Assembly (NCBI RefSeq): GCF_900114675.1
Contig: NZ_FOZM01000001.1
Span: 62,001 to 126,000 of the forward strand
Length of the DNA: 64,000 nucleotides
Direction of reading: 5' to 3'
DNA from: Yoonia litorea
Lineage (GTDB): Bacteria; Pseudomonadota; Alphaproteobacteria; Rhodobacterales; Rhodobacteraceae
Below the pieces are notes generated by a model. That model did no database searches. It was not told where the DNA came from and saw only the letters and a list, made by a program, of their open reading frames with translations. The position numbers and the translations under genes are program-made. Shown in pieces: positions 33,942-42,305 of the stretch; position 1 is the first letter of the stretch; each line of letters starts with the position of its first letter.

Positions 33942-34892
33942 ATGAGCCAGGATGCGATGAGAACGCTACGACCCGACGATGCGGGACTGGTTGAGGCCGC
34001 CGTGATTCTGCGTGATGGTGGGCTTGTTTCGTTTCCGACGGAAACGGTTTACGGACTTGGGGCAGATGCGCGGAATGATCGCGCGGTCGCCGCAATTTAT
34101 GCAGCTAAAGGCCGGCCCAGTTTCAATCCGTTGATCGTGCATGTTGCAGACTCGGTGGCCGCACAGCGCTTCGTGACGTTCAACGATGCAGCCTTGCGCC
34201 TCGCAGGCGCTTTTTGGCCTGGCGCGCTGACCTTGGTGCTTCCGTTGAAGGCAGATGCAGGTATTTCCAAACTGGTCACTGCCGGACTTGAAACGCTGGC
34301 CGTCCGCGTCCCGGATCATCCGGTGGCGACCGGACTGCTCGACAGGTTCGGCGGCCCGGTTGCAGCACCGTCGGCGAACCCGTCCGGGCGGGTGAGCCCG
34401 ACGCAAGCGGGGCATGTTCAGGCAGGTTTGGGCTCGCGGATCGATGCGGTCGTCGATGGCGGCAACTGCGCCGTTGGTGTTGAGTCGACAATCGTGTCCT
34501 GTGTGGGTGCGCCAGCCCTTCTGCGTGCGGGCGGTATCCCGGTCGAAGCGATTGAGGCCTGTCTCGGGCAACCGCTTGTCGTGAGCGACGACCCTGAAAG
34601 ACCGGTCTCGCCAGGACAGCTTGAGTCGCACTACGCACCCCAAGGAAGCGTCAGGCTGAATGTGACCTCGCAAAGGGACGATGAAATATTTTTGGGTTTT
34701 GGGCCGATGGAAGCAGACCTCAATCTTTCTGAGGCTGGCGATCTCACGGAGGCGGCAGCAAACCTTTTTGCGTTGCTACATCGTCTGGACGAAATGGGCG
34801 CTAGGGCAATCGCAGTTGCACCGATCCCTGACAAAGGATTGGGGCTTGCGATCAACGACCGGCTTCGGCGCGCGGCTGCGCCGCGCCCCTAG
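33942..34892 (+). CDS. L-threonylcarbamoyladenylate synthase (Sua5/YciO/YrdC family)
   Basis: Makes threonylcarbamoyl-AMP from threonine, bicarbonate and ATP for the t6A37 modification of tRNAs. The 316-residue protein has the YrdC domain (PTETVYGLGADA, KGRPSFNPLIVH, AVRVPDHPVA, APSANPSGRVSP) and a C-terminal Sua5 domain from about residue 210, making it the long Sua5 form. It is divergent from the acyl-CoA dehydrogenase gene. Confidence 0.94.
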   Translation: MSQDAMRTLRPDDAGLVEAAVILRDGGLVSFPTETVYGLGADARNDRAVAAIYAAKGRPSFNPLIVHVADSVAAQRFVTFNDAALRLAGAFWPGALTLVLPLKADAGISKLVTAGLETLAVRVPDHPVATGLLDRFGGPVAAPSANPSGRVSPTQAGHVQAGLGSRIDAVVDGGNCAVGVESTIVSCVGAPALLRAGGIPVEAIEACLGQPLVVSDDPERPVSPGQLESHYAPQGSVRLNVTSQRDDEIFLGFGPMEADLNLSEAGDLTEAAANLFALLHRLDEMGARAIAVAPIPDKGLGLAINDRLRRAAAPRP

Positions 34893-34902
34893 CCGATAAG
34901 CA

Positions 34903-35217
34903 CTAGGCCTCGTATTTGGCACGCAGTTCCTCTGCGTCCTGCCGTGCTTCACGCAGACCATCCATCGCCGCCCGCAATTCCGCCTCTGTCTGTGCAAGCT
35001 GGTTTGTGATTTCCGCCTCGCGCTGTTGCAGATACGTGATGGCTTGATCGCGTGTTTCCTCTGCCTCGTGCAGGGCTTGCGCCATGCGATCAAGTTCGCC
35101 GATTTCAGCCTTGGTCACACGGGTAAAGCGGTTCACCAGCCAGCTTGCAAACCAGCCCAGCATGAAAGCGACAAAGAGAATGACTGCCGTCGCGAGGATA
35201 AATTCTGATCGGTTCAT
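34903..35217 (-). CDS. Membrane-anchored coiled-coil protein
   Basis: A 104-residue protein with one N-terminal transmembrane helix (about 6-28) followed by an uninterrupted charged coiled coil (about 35-104, Glu/Ala/Gln-rich). It begins 9 bp after the OmpA-family gene on the same strand, so the two probably form an operon and may act together in envelope organisation. I recognise no named domain. Confidence 0.7.
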   Translation of the reverse strand: MNRSEFILATAVILFVAFMLGWFASWLVNRFTRVTKAEIGELDRMAQALHEAEETRDQAITYLQQREAEITNQLAQTEAELRAAMDGLREARQDAEELRAKYEA

Positions 35218-35226
35218 GGGTCTGCC

Positions 35227-37092
35227 CTAGTCGCTTTCGGCTTCGGTGTCGGTTTCAGTTTCAGAGGTCTCTTCGCCATCTTCGACTTCAGTGATCAAGC
35301 TGAATTCGATGCGGCGGTTCGCCTCGCGGCCCTCTTCGGTGTCATTTGAGGCGATGGGATCCTGTTCGCCAAAGCCTACGGATTCAAATGTGCCAACCGG
35401 AACGCGACGCGCGCGCAGGGCGGTCAGCACCGCATCGGCACGGGCCTGAGACAGTTGTTGGTTCATTTCTTCGCGGCCCTGGCTGTCCGTATAGCCAGAC
35501 ACGCGGATTGGCAGGTCGCCACACTCGCGCAGGATCTCTGCAATCGCATCTACGACTGGCTGCGTTGCGGCGGTAAGCTGCGCTGAACCTGGATCGAAAA
35601 GGATTTTGTTGGCGTCTTTGACGGCATTGATGCGGCCGATGCATTCCTCCGGCGTCGGCAAGCTGGCAATCGGATCAAGTTCTTCGACATACGTGATGTC
35701 GATGTCAAAATCTGCGGCCTGTCCCAGCTTCTGGATCAGAAGGCGCGCGACCTCCGCGCTTGCGTCCGGGTTTCCAGTATTGCCACGCACAGAGAAGCTG
35801 GTCGGCTCGACTGAGACCACGCCATTGGAAAGGGCAGACAGAGCTTCGACACCTGCAAGAACGCGGACCGACCAGTTGCTTGGCAAACCTTCTGTCAGGC
35901 GTGTGCCCATCGTGATGTTGTCTTGCCCGAATTTTGCCTGCGCGAAGTTCTCAACCACGGTATTTGTGACATCATCGGGAATGCGTCCACGGAGCTGCAC
36001 CATGCCTTCTGGGCTGAGGGTGGCCGTAAATGACGGGGTCTCATCGCCATCGGCCTCTTGCGCGACGGGCAGTTCGGCGCGCAGCGCGAAGGCATCGGGC
36101 AGATCGTTTTCCAAACGCCCGACCGCATTGTCAAAACCGCCCTGATCAGCACCTTCGCGTGCGACGAGCGTTACGTCCGTATCGGAGATCGTCACTGTTC
36201 CGCCACCAACGCGTCGCAGGGTATCAATGGACAGTGCAACCGCCTCGCCCCATTGCCGCGACGGCGCCCCGAGCGCGAACACGCAAGGGGCACGGTTCTG
36301 GAACCCGGCAGCAGAGGCGGCTTCCATGATGGCGTCGAGCGCCTCAGGCGTATCAACGGCGCAGGCATCAAACCGCGCACCATCTTCGTCAACGATGAAC
36401 CGCGTCGTGAACGGAGAAATCACTGGTCGTGGCGCCCTGATATCAATCGCTAGGCGAACACCTTCGGGGGTGTTGCGTGCAAGCGCTGTTTCCAGTCGGC
36501 GGCGTTCTTCGATGCTATCGGCAATCGCATCGACGATCACGCGTTCCGCATTGACCGAAATTTTGGACTTGTTGAGGGTCTCAAGTGCACGCAACGCGTA
36601 ATTCAGGGCCACGCGCCAGTTTTGCGGGGCCGGGTAGTTTCCGACTTCAAGAAGGTCCGTGACCGTTCCACCATCCGCGATGTCAGTGATACGGGCGGCC
36701 AAGGCCTCACGATCAGTTGAAGCGGGAATGAGGCCGATCAGGGAAACACCTGCGTCATTGCGAAGGATTTCGATGGAAAATTCAGGGGGTGCGATCTGTT
36801 CCGAATCGAGGACTGTCAGGTTGTCGATGACACGGCTTGCGTCCACCATTGTTCCCGCAGCCGACATGGCGCGAAAGCGTAAGGCCTCTGTCGGGGCATC
36901 GCCTTCGAGGATGACTTGCAGGCCGTCGCCAAGCACATTGGCCCAAGTATAGCCTTGATCGACAAGCGTTTCTTGCACCGCTTCAACAGAGCGTTCTTCG
37001 ACCTGCTGGACCAAAGACTGGGCTGAGACAAAGGCGAGCGCCCCGGCTGCCGCAAAGACAATTACACGAAGAAATAAAGCAGAGATGCGCAT
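35227..37092 (-). CDS. OmpA-family protein with repeated BON-like domains
   Basis: A 621-residue exported protein. An N-terminal hydrophobic segment (about 5-25) acts as signal or anchor. A long middle part of repeated alpha/beta units follows, including stretches such as RGRIPDD that recall BON domains. The C-terminal OmpA peptidoglycan-binding domain contains GYTDSQGREEMNQQLSQARA and ANRRIEF. The acidic tail is rich in Glu/Thr. It probably links the inner membrane or periplasm to peptidoglycan. Confidence 0.85.
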   Translation of the reverse strand: MRISALFLRVIVFAAAGALAFVSAQSLVQQVEERSVEAVQETLVDQGYTWANVLGDGLQVILEGDAPTEALRFRAMSAAGTMVDASRVIDNLTVLDSEQIAPPEFSIEILRNDAGVSLIGLIPASTDREALAARITDIADGGTVTDLLEVGNYPAPQNWRVALNYALRALETLNKSKISVNAERVIVDAIADSIEERRRLETALARNTPEGVRLAIDIRAPRPVISPFTTRFIVDEDGARFDACAVDTPEALDAIMEAASAAGFQNRAPCVFALGAPSRQWGEAVALSIDTLRRVGGGTVTISDTDVTLVAREGADQGGFDNAVGRLENDLPDAFALRAELPVAQEADGDETPSFTATLSPEGMVQLRGRIPDDVTNTVVENFAQAKFGQDNITMGTRLTEGLPSNWSVRVLAGVEALSALSNGVVSVEPTSFSVRGNTGNPDASAEVARLLIQKLGQAADFDIDITYVEELDPIASLPTPEECIGRINAVKDANKILFDPGSAQLTAATQPVVDAIAEILRECGDLPIRVSGYTDSQGREEMNQQLSQARADAVLTALRARRVPVGTFESVGFGEQDPIASNDTEEGREANRRIEFSLITEVEDGEETSETETDTEAESD

Positions 37093-37146
37093 AGTGCTCC
37101 GGTGTCAGTTCACGCACTCCATAGGACGAAGGTGTGAAAGGTTCAA

Positions 37147-38112
37147 TCAGACCAGCATAGCCACGGCAAAAAATGGCAAAGGGATGAGGCCGGCGTCGCG
37201 GTTTGAACGGAAGATTTTCAGAAGGCTCCTACCGTCGTCCGGATCAAACCGGCCCAGTTGCCACGTCAGATGCCAACCAAGCGCCCAAGGTCCGCCGATT
37301 GCGATGACGAGCGACAAGACCGACCTGTCATGCGCGGCCAGAACAACCGCAAGCCCGAAAAGCAGGATTGTCAGCGTCAGGAACAACCGTAGCCATTTAC
37401 GCGATTCATCGCCAAACAGTCGTGCGGTTGATTTGATTCCGATCAGTGCGTCATCCTCAGCATCCTGATGGGCGTAGATCGTGTCATAGAACAAAGTCCA
37501 GGCGATCCCCGCCATATAGAGCACGATGGGAACAGGTCCGATGCTGTTGGTATGGGCCGCCCAAGCCAGTAGCGCGCCCCAGTTAAAGGCTATGCCAAGA
37601 AAGACCTGCGGCCACCATGTGAACCGCTTGGCAAAAGGGTAGATTGCGACTGGAAGCAAAGCCAGCACACCCAAAGCGATGGCTGTCGGGTAGAATGTGA
37701 TCAGGATCAGGAAGGCGAGCAGCGCCTGGATGATCATCCAAAGCACGGCACCGCGCACACTCACCTGTCCTGAAGGTATCGGCCGTGAGCGGGTTCTCGC
37801 GACGGCCCCGTCGAATTCGCGATCTGTGATGTCGTTCCATGTGCACCCTGCACCTCGCATCAGGAACGCACCAATGCCGCAGCCGACAATCGTCCAAAGG
37901 TCGTGTTGGCTGTAGCTGTCGGTTGCAAGGATCGCCAGTGACAAACCCCAGAGACACGGCACATAGAGCAGCCATGTTCCGATCGGCCTGTCCGCCCGGC
38001 TCAGGCGCAGATAGCCGCGTGTGGCTGCCGGAGCATAACGGTCCACCCAATTGTCCGGCGGGGCATCGGCGACACTGCCGATCTGATCTGGCCCTTCGTG
38101 ATCTTCGGTCAT
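37147..38112 (-). CDS. ubiA: 4-hydroxybenzoate polyprenyltransferase
   Basis: Adds the polyprenyl chain to 4-hydroxybenzoate in ubiquinone synthesis. The 321-residue membrane protein has the two Asp-rich motifs NDITDREFDGAVART and DTIYAHQDAEDD and about eight to nine transmembrane helices. The ATG at 38112 is supported because only 12 bp separate it from the divergent rsmE start. An in-frame start further upstream at 38205 would overlap that gene. Confidence 0.94.
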   Translation of the reverse strand: MTEDHEGPDQIGSVADAPPDNWVDRYAPAATRGYLRLSRADRPIGTWLLYVPCLWGLSLAILATDSYSQHDLWTIVGCGIGAFLMRGAGCTWNDITDREFDGAVARTRSRPIPSGQVSVRGAVLWMIIQALLAFLILITFYPTAIALGVLALLPVAIYPFAKRFTWWPQVFLGIAFNWGALLAWAAHTNSIGPVPIVLYMAGIAWTLFYDTIYAHQDAEDDALIGIKSTARLFGDESRKWLRLFLTLTILLFGLAVVLAAHDRSVLSLVIAIGGPWALGWHLTWQLGRFDPDDGRSLLKIFRSNRDAGLIPLPFFAVAMLV

Positions 38113-38124
38113 ATGGTCCGCTTC

Positions 38125-38847
38125 ATGGCATCCAAGGTTCGGCTTTATGTAGAGCACCCATTGGGGGAAGGGCAATCTGTTCCGCTGACGCGCGAACAGG
38201 CGCATTACCTCTTTGGGGTAATGCGGCTCGGCGAGGGCGATGTGATTTCGCTGATCAATTCCCGCGATGGCGAATGGGATGCAAGCGTTGAAAAGGCGGG
38301 CAAGAAGGGTGGAATCTTACTGTGTCAGGCGCAGACTGCGCCTCTGCAATTGCCGCCTGACCTGTGGTTTCTTTTTGCGCCGATCCGTAAGGAACGCACG
38401 GCCTTCATCGTCGAGAAGGCGGTGGAAATGGGTGCGGCAAAGGTCATGCCTGTGCAGACCGATTTTACCCAGTCTGTAAACCGTGTCCGGCAGGACAAAC
38501 TGCAGGCCCATGCGGTCGAGGCGGCCGAACAATGTGGCGGAACATTTGTGCCGCCGGTGGATGATCTGGCCAAGCTCTCTGCCGTGCTGAAAGATTGGCC
38601 TGCCGACCGGCAAGTCATGTTTTGCGATGAATTGCTGATCGGTGATCCGGTGGCCTTACCTGACTTGCGGGGGCCATGGGCGATCCTGATCGGGCCGGAG
38701 GGTGGGTTCTCGCCTGCTGAGCGCGAGATGCTGCGCGGTTTGCCCTTTGCGCATCCCGTCAGCCTTGGTCCACGTATTTTGCGTGCCGATACGGCGGCGG
38801 TGGCAGCCTTGACTGTCTGGCAACAGGCGTTGGGGGATTGGACGTGA
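38125..38847 (+). CDS. rsmE: 16S rRNA (uracil-1498-N3)-methyltransferase RsmE
   Basis: Methylates U1498 of 16S rRNA. The 240-residue protein has an N-terminal PUA-like domain (VRLYVEHPLGEG) and a SPOUT methyltransferase domain with the knot signature LIGPEGGFSPAE and the loop LGPRILRADTA. The start at 38125 (MASKVRLYV) gives the usual family N-terminus; ATGs at 38113 and 38098 are also in frame. The GNAT gene begins within its stop codon. Confidence 0.93.
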   Translation: MASKVRLYVEHPLGEGQSVPLTREQAHYLFGVMRLGEGDVISLINSRDGEWDASVEKAGKKGGILLCQAQTAPLQLPPDLWFLFAPIRKERTAFIVEKAVEMGAAKVMPVQTDFTQSVNRVRQDKLQAHAVEAAEQCGGTFVPPVDDLAKLSAVLKDWPADRQVMFCDELLIGDPVALPDLRGPWAILIGPEGGFSPAEREMLRGLPFAHPVSLGPRILRADTAAVAALTVWQQALGDWT

Positions 38848-39686
38848 TCGAGGCAACGCCTGAAGATCAAGAGGCGATCGAAGCGTTCCTGACCTCTCGC
38901 ATCACCACGTCGATGTTTCAGCTTTCCAACCTACGCCGCTACGGGATGGCAGGGGGTCATCCCCGAGCAATGCGGTTTTGGCTGTCGTTCAGGGATGGAA
39001 AGATCACAGATGCCTTGGGCGTGAGCCAAGAAGGCATGGTATTTCCCCAGTGTCCTAGCGGCCCATGGGGCGAGGCCGCGGTCGTGCTGGCTGGGCAAAC
39101 AGTGAAGGGAATGCTCGGAGAAGCGGGTCAGGTCGCGGTGCTCAGGCGTTTCTTGCAATTGAACCCGGATGCCAAGGCATTAGATACGGTCGATCCACTT
39201 TTCACATTGCCTTTGAGCGATCTGGTACTGCCTGACATTGCGGGATTTGCGCTTATTCCGATTGGTGCAACCCACCGCGACATTGCTGTGAGCTGGCGGC
39301 GTGCCTACATCGAAGAAGTGATGCCGATCCCAGGTGAAGATCCTCAGACAAAGGCGGAAGCTGATATCGCGATGTATATGCAGGGAGAGTCCCACCGTAT
39401 CTTGCTCAGTGACGGAGCACCTGTTGCGATGACAGGTTTCAATGCTGTCATGGACGAAGCGGTTCAGATCGGCGGCGTGTACACACCCCCTGATCTGCGG
39501 TGTCGTGGCTATGCACGACGCGCTGTTGCAATGCATTTGCGCGAAGCGCGGGTCAAAGGCGCGCAGATGAGTGTCTTGTTTGCAGCGTCAGACAACGCCT
39601 CACGCGCTTACGAGGCCGTTGGGTTCAGGCGCGCGGGCGATTACGCGGTCCTTGTCTACGAGACGCCTCAGGTGCCCTGTGGCTGA
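38844..39686 (+). CDS. GNAT-family N-acetyltransferase (two-domain)
   Basis: A 280-residue protein. The C-terminal GNAT domain has the acetyl-CoA loop LRCRGYARRAVAMHL and the later NASRAYEAVGFRRAG. The N-terminal half looks like a degenerate second GNAT-like domain. The start is a GTG overlapping the rsmE stop (GTGA). Substrate unknown. Confidence 0.82.
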   Translation: MIEATPEDQEAIEAFLTSRITTSMFQLSNLRRYGMAGGHPRAMRFWLSFRDGKITDALGVSQEGMVFPQCPSGPWGEAAVVLAGQTVKGMLGEAGQVAVLRRFLQLNPDAKALDTVDPLFTLPLSDLVLPDIAGFALIPIGATHRDIAVSWRRAYIEEVMPIPGEDPQTKAEADIAMYMQGESHRILLSDGAPVAMTGFNAVMDEAVQIGGVYTPPDLRCRGYARRAVAMHLREARVKGAQMSVLFAASDNASRAYEAVGFRRAGDYAVLVYETPQVPCG

Positions 39687-40197
39687 TTTCCTGCGCCCTG
39701 AGGCCAAGGCGCAGCTTTGGCGGTTTCGCGATGTGATCGCGGGGGCTGGTGTGGCCTCGCTTGGCCTTTACTGGGGGCTGACCCGCTTTGGCATCCTGGG
39801 TTGGATCGGGTGGATCATGGTGGCGGTCGGTGTGATCTGGGCATTGGGTGGTGCCCAGCGTGCGCGATTTAGGCAAGGTGACGGCGGACCAGGCGTGGTG
39901 CAAATCCGAGAACGTCGCTTTGCATATTTTGGCCCGCTCGACGGTGGCGTGATGGATGTCGATGATCTGACCGTGCTGCAACTTGATCCAACAAGCCATC
40001 CGATGCCCAGCTGGATCTTGAGCGGCGTCGGAGGCCAAAGACTGGCAATTCCGGTTAATGCCAAAGGTGCTGAAGAGCTCTTTGATGTGTTTGCTGCGTT
40101 GCCAGACATAAAAACGGAAGCCGTGCTTGACGTGCTTTCACGCACACCTGATGCGCGTGTGACGGTATGGCAACGCAATAAGCCACTCTTGCATTGA
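39679..40197 (+). CDS. Conserved membrane protein of unknown function
   Basis: A 172-residue protein starting at a GTG (39679) that overlaps the GNAT stop. Two adjacent transmembrane helices (about 18-34 and 38-55) come first. A soluble beta-rich C-terminal domain follows, with RFAYFGPLDGGVMDVDDLTVLQ, resembling PH-like domains of membrane proteins in this group. Function unknown. It ends the rsmE-GNAT run, 58 bp before gshA. Confidence 0.72.
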   Translation: MADFLRPEAKAQLWRFRDVIAGAGVASLGLYWGLTRFGILGWIGWIMVAVGVIWALGGAQRARFRQGDGGPGVVQIRERRFAYFGPLDGGVMDVDDLTVLQLDPTSHPMPSWILSGVGGQRLAIPVNAKGAEELFDVFAALPDIKTEAVLDVLSRTPDARVTVWQRNKPLLH

Positions 40198-40255
40198 CAC
40201 CTGCAGTCGGGCAGGTCACCGATAACGTCTTATGACTTCTGCGGAGTAACTTTCC

Positions 40256-41626
40256 ATGTCGATCCCACAGTCCGGCGGCGCGCCTATCGAAGACTACAGC
40301 CAGCTGGCCGAGCTTTTGGAAAAGGGCTGCAAGCCGAAAGAGGATTGGCGGATCGGTACCGAGCACGAAAAATTTGGCTACTGTCAGGATTCGCTGCTCC
40401 CGCTCCCCTATGAGGGCGAGCGTTCGATCAAAGCGGTGCTTGAAGGTCTCGAAAGCCGGTTCGGTTGGGACCGGATCGAAGAAGAAGGCAAAATCATCGG
40501 TCTCAAGAAAGACGGTGCAAATGTCAGCCTTGAACCGGGAGGGGCGCTTGAGCTTTCGGGTGCGCCGCTTGAAACGATCCACCAGACCTGCGACGAGGTG
40601 AACACCCACCTTGCCGAAGTGAAAGCGGTTTCTGACGACATCGGCGTCAAGTTTATCGGTTTGGGTGCAGCCCCGGAATGGACGCATGAGCAAATGCCGC
40701 TGATGCCCAAGGGCCGCTACAAATTGATGAACAACTACATGGAAAAAGTGGGCACCATGGGAACGGCGATGATGCGGCGGACATGTACGGTGCAGGTCAA
40801 CCTCGACTTCGGGTCAGAGGCTGACATGGTTCAGAAAATGCGTGTGGCGCTGGCGCTGCAACCGGTTGCTGTCGCATTGTTTGCCAACTCGCCGTTCTTT
40901 GAGGGCAAGATCAACGGTCACAAGTCATGGCGCAGCCGGATTTGGCGGTCCCTTGATGATGCCCGGACAGGTATGCTCCCTTTTGTATTTGAAGACGGTT
41001 TCGGATTTGAGGCTTGGGTGGAGTGGGTTCTCGATGTGCCGATGTATTTTGTCTATCGCGATGGGAAATATATTGATGCGCTGGGCATGTCTTTCCGCGA
41101 TTTCCTGAAAGGCGAATTACCTGCGCTGCCTGGCGAGAAACCCCTTCTTTCTGACTGGGCCGATCACCTGACAACCGTATTCCCCGAAGCCCGCGTCAAG
41201 CAGTTTATCGAAATGCGCGGCGCTGATGGTGGTCCCTGGCGGCGTCTTTGCGCTCTGCCTGCGTTCTGGACCGGATTGATGTACGACCAGACGGCCCTCG
41301 ATGCTGCGTGGGACCTCTGCAAAGGCTGGACTGCTGAACAGCGTGACGCCTTGCGCGTGGCGGCTTCGGTCGATGGGCTGCAAGCCGAAGTTGACGGCAT
41401 CAAGATGCATGATCTCGCCCGTGAGGTCGTGGCAATTGCGGATACCGGTCTTGTCAATCGCGCTCGCCCCGGTGCTGGCGGCTTGGTGCCCAATGAAACG
41501 CATTTCCTTAACGCGCTGAAAGAAAGCATCGAAACGGGTGAAACGCCTGCCGACGAGCTTTTGCGACACTACAAGACTGACTGGGATGGCGATCTGAAGC
41601 GCATTTACGCGGAATACAGCTACTGA
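40256..41626 (+). CDS. gshA: Glutamate-cysteine ligase (plant/alphaproteobacterial type)
   Basis: Joins glutamate and cysteine in the first step of glutathione synthesis. The 456-residue protein is of the GCS2-like plant-type family (RIGTEHEKFGY, GAALELSGAP-type loop GGALELSGAPLETIH, and MRRTCTVQVNLD), not the E. coli GshA type. It supplies glutathione for the formaldehyde enzymes at 8170 and 18450. A taacttcc-type leader and its own promoter region lie in the 58-bp gap upstream. Confidence 0.94.
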   Translation: MSIPQSGGAPIEDYSQLAELLEKGCKPKEDWRIGTEHEKFGYCQDSLLPLPYEGERSIKAVLEGLESRFGWDRIEEEGKIIGLKKDGANVSLEPGGALELSGAPLETIHQTCDEVNTHLAEVKAVSDDIGVKFIGLGAAPEWTHEQMPLMPKGRYKLMNNYMEKVGTMGTAMMRRTCTVQVNLDFGSEADMVQKMRVALALQPVAVALFANSPFFEGKINGHKSWRSRIWRSLDDARTGMLPFVFEDGFGFEAWVEWVLDVPMYFVYRDGKYIDALGMSFRDFLKGELPALPGEKPLLSDWADHLTTVFPEARVKQFIEMRGADGGPWRRLCALPAFWTGLMYDQTALDAAWDLCKGWTAEQRDALRVAASVDGLQAEVDGIKMHDLAREVVAIADTGLVNRARPGAGGLVPNETHFLNALKESIETGETPADELLRHYKTDWDGDLKRIYAEYSY

Positions 41627-41652
41627 CCAAAGTGATGCTGCTGAGGTCCGAT

Positions 41653-41672
41653 GCCTCCGGCGGGGATATTTA
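41653..41672. repeat. Intergenic repeat, copy 2 (GCCTCCGGCGGG...TATTT)
   Basis: Matches copy 1 at 26176-26195 in 17 of 20 positions. It lies 26 bases after the gshA stop in the gap to the convergent plsY gene. Confidence 0.6.
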
Positions 41673-41696
41673 CGGGCCGATAATGACGACCGTCTG

Positions 41697-42305
41697 TCAG
41701 CTTTTCGTGCCGATCTTGCTTTCTGTTCCTGCCCGCAACCGCTGAATATTGCCCCAGTGCCGCCAGTAGAGAAGCGCGGCCAAAAGCACGGCCAGAGTGA
41801 CCATATTTGTATATCCAAGAAGCGGCATCAGGACTGGCATCGCGCCGGCAGAGACCAGCGCGGCAAGAGATGAAAAGCGCGTGAGGAGTGCAACAACCAG
41901 CCAGATCAGACAGGCGACAGCGCCGGTAGGCCATGCCAATGCCCAAAGGATGCCCAGATAGGTTGCCACACCTTTACCGCCCTTAAAGCCCAGCCAGACG
42001 GGAAAACAGTGCCCGAGAAACGCTGTGAAGGCAGCGATTTGTGCCGCGTCCTCGCCGGCAAACGCACGCGCCAGCAACACGACAACCGCACCCTTTCCGG
42101 CATCAAAAACAAGCGTGACAGCGGCAGCCTTTTTGTTGCCGGTGCGCAAGACGTTCGTGGCGCCAATGTTGCCCGAACCGATCTCGCGCAGATTGCCAAG
42201 GTTCATCAGCCTCGCAACGATCATCCCGCCGGAAACAGACCCGATCAGATAACCAAACGACGCCCATAACGCCAGAATAGCCATGGAATTTTCGATGACC
42301 GGCAT
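41697..42305 (-). CDS. plsY: Glycerol-3-phosphate acyltransferase PlsY
   Basis: Transfers the acyl group of acyl-phosphate to glycerol-3-phosphate, the first step of phospholipid synthesis. The 202-residue membrane protein has five or so helices and the PlsY loops GYLIGSVSGG, GSGNIGATNVLR, GHCFPVWLGFKGGKGVAT and SSLAALV. The ATG at 42305 overlaps the pyrC stop (GTGATG). It completes the pyrB-pyrC-plsY block. Confidence 0.94.
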   Translation of the reverse strand: MPVIENSMAILALWASFGYLIGSVSGGMIVARLMNLGNLREIGSGNIGATNVLRTGNKKAAAVTLVFDAGKGAVVVLLARAFAGEDAAQIAAFTAFLGHCFPVWLGFKGGKGVATYLGILWALAWPTGAVACLIWLVVALLTRFSSLAALVSAGAMPVLMPLLGYTNMVTLAVLLAALLYWRHWGNIQRLRAGTESKIGTKS

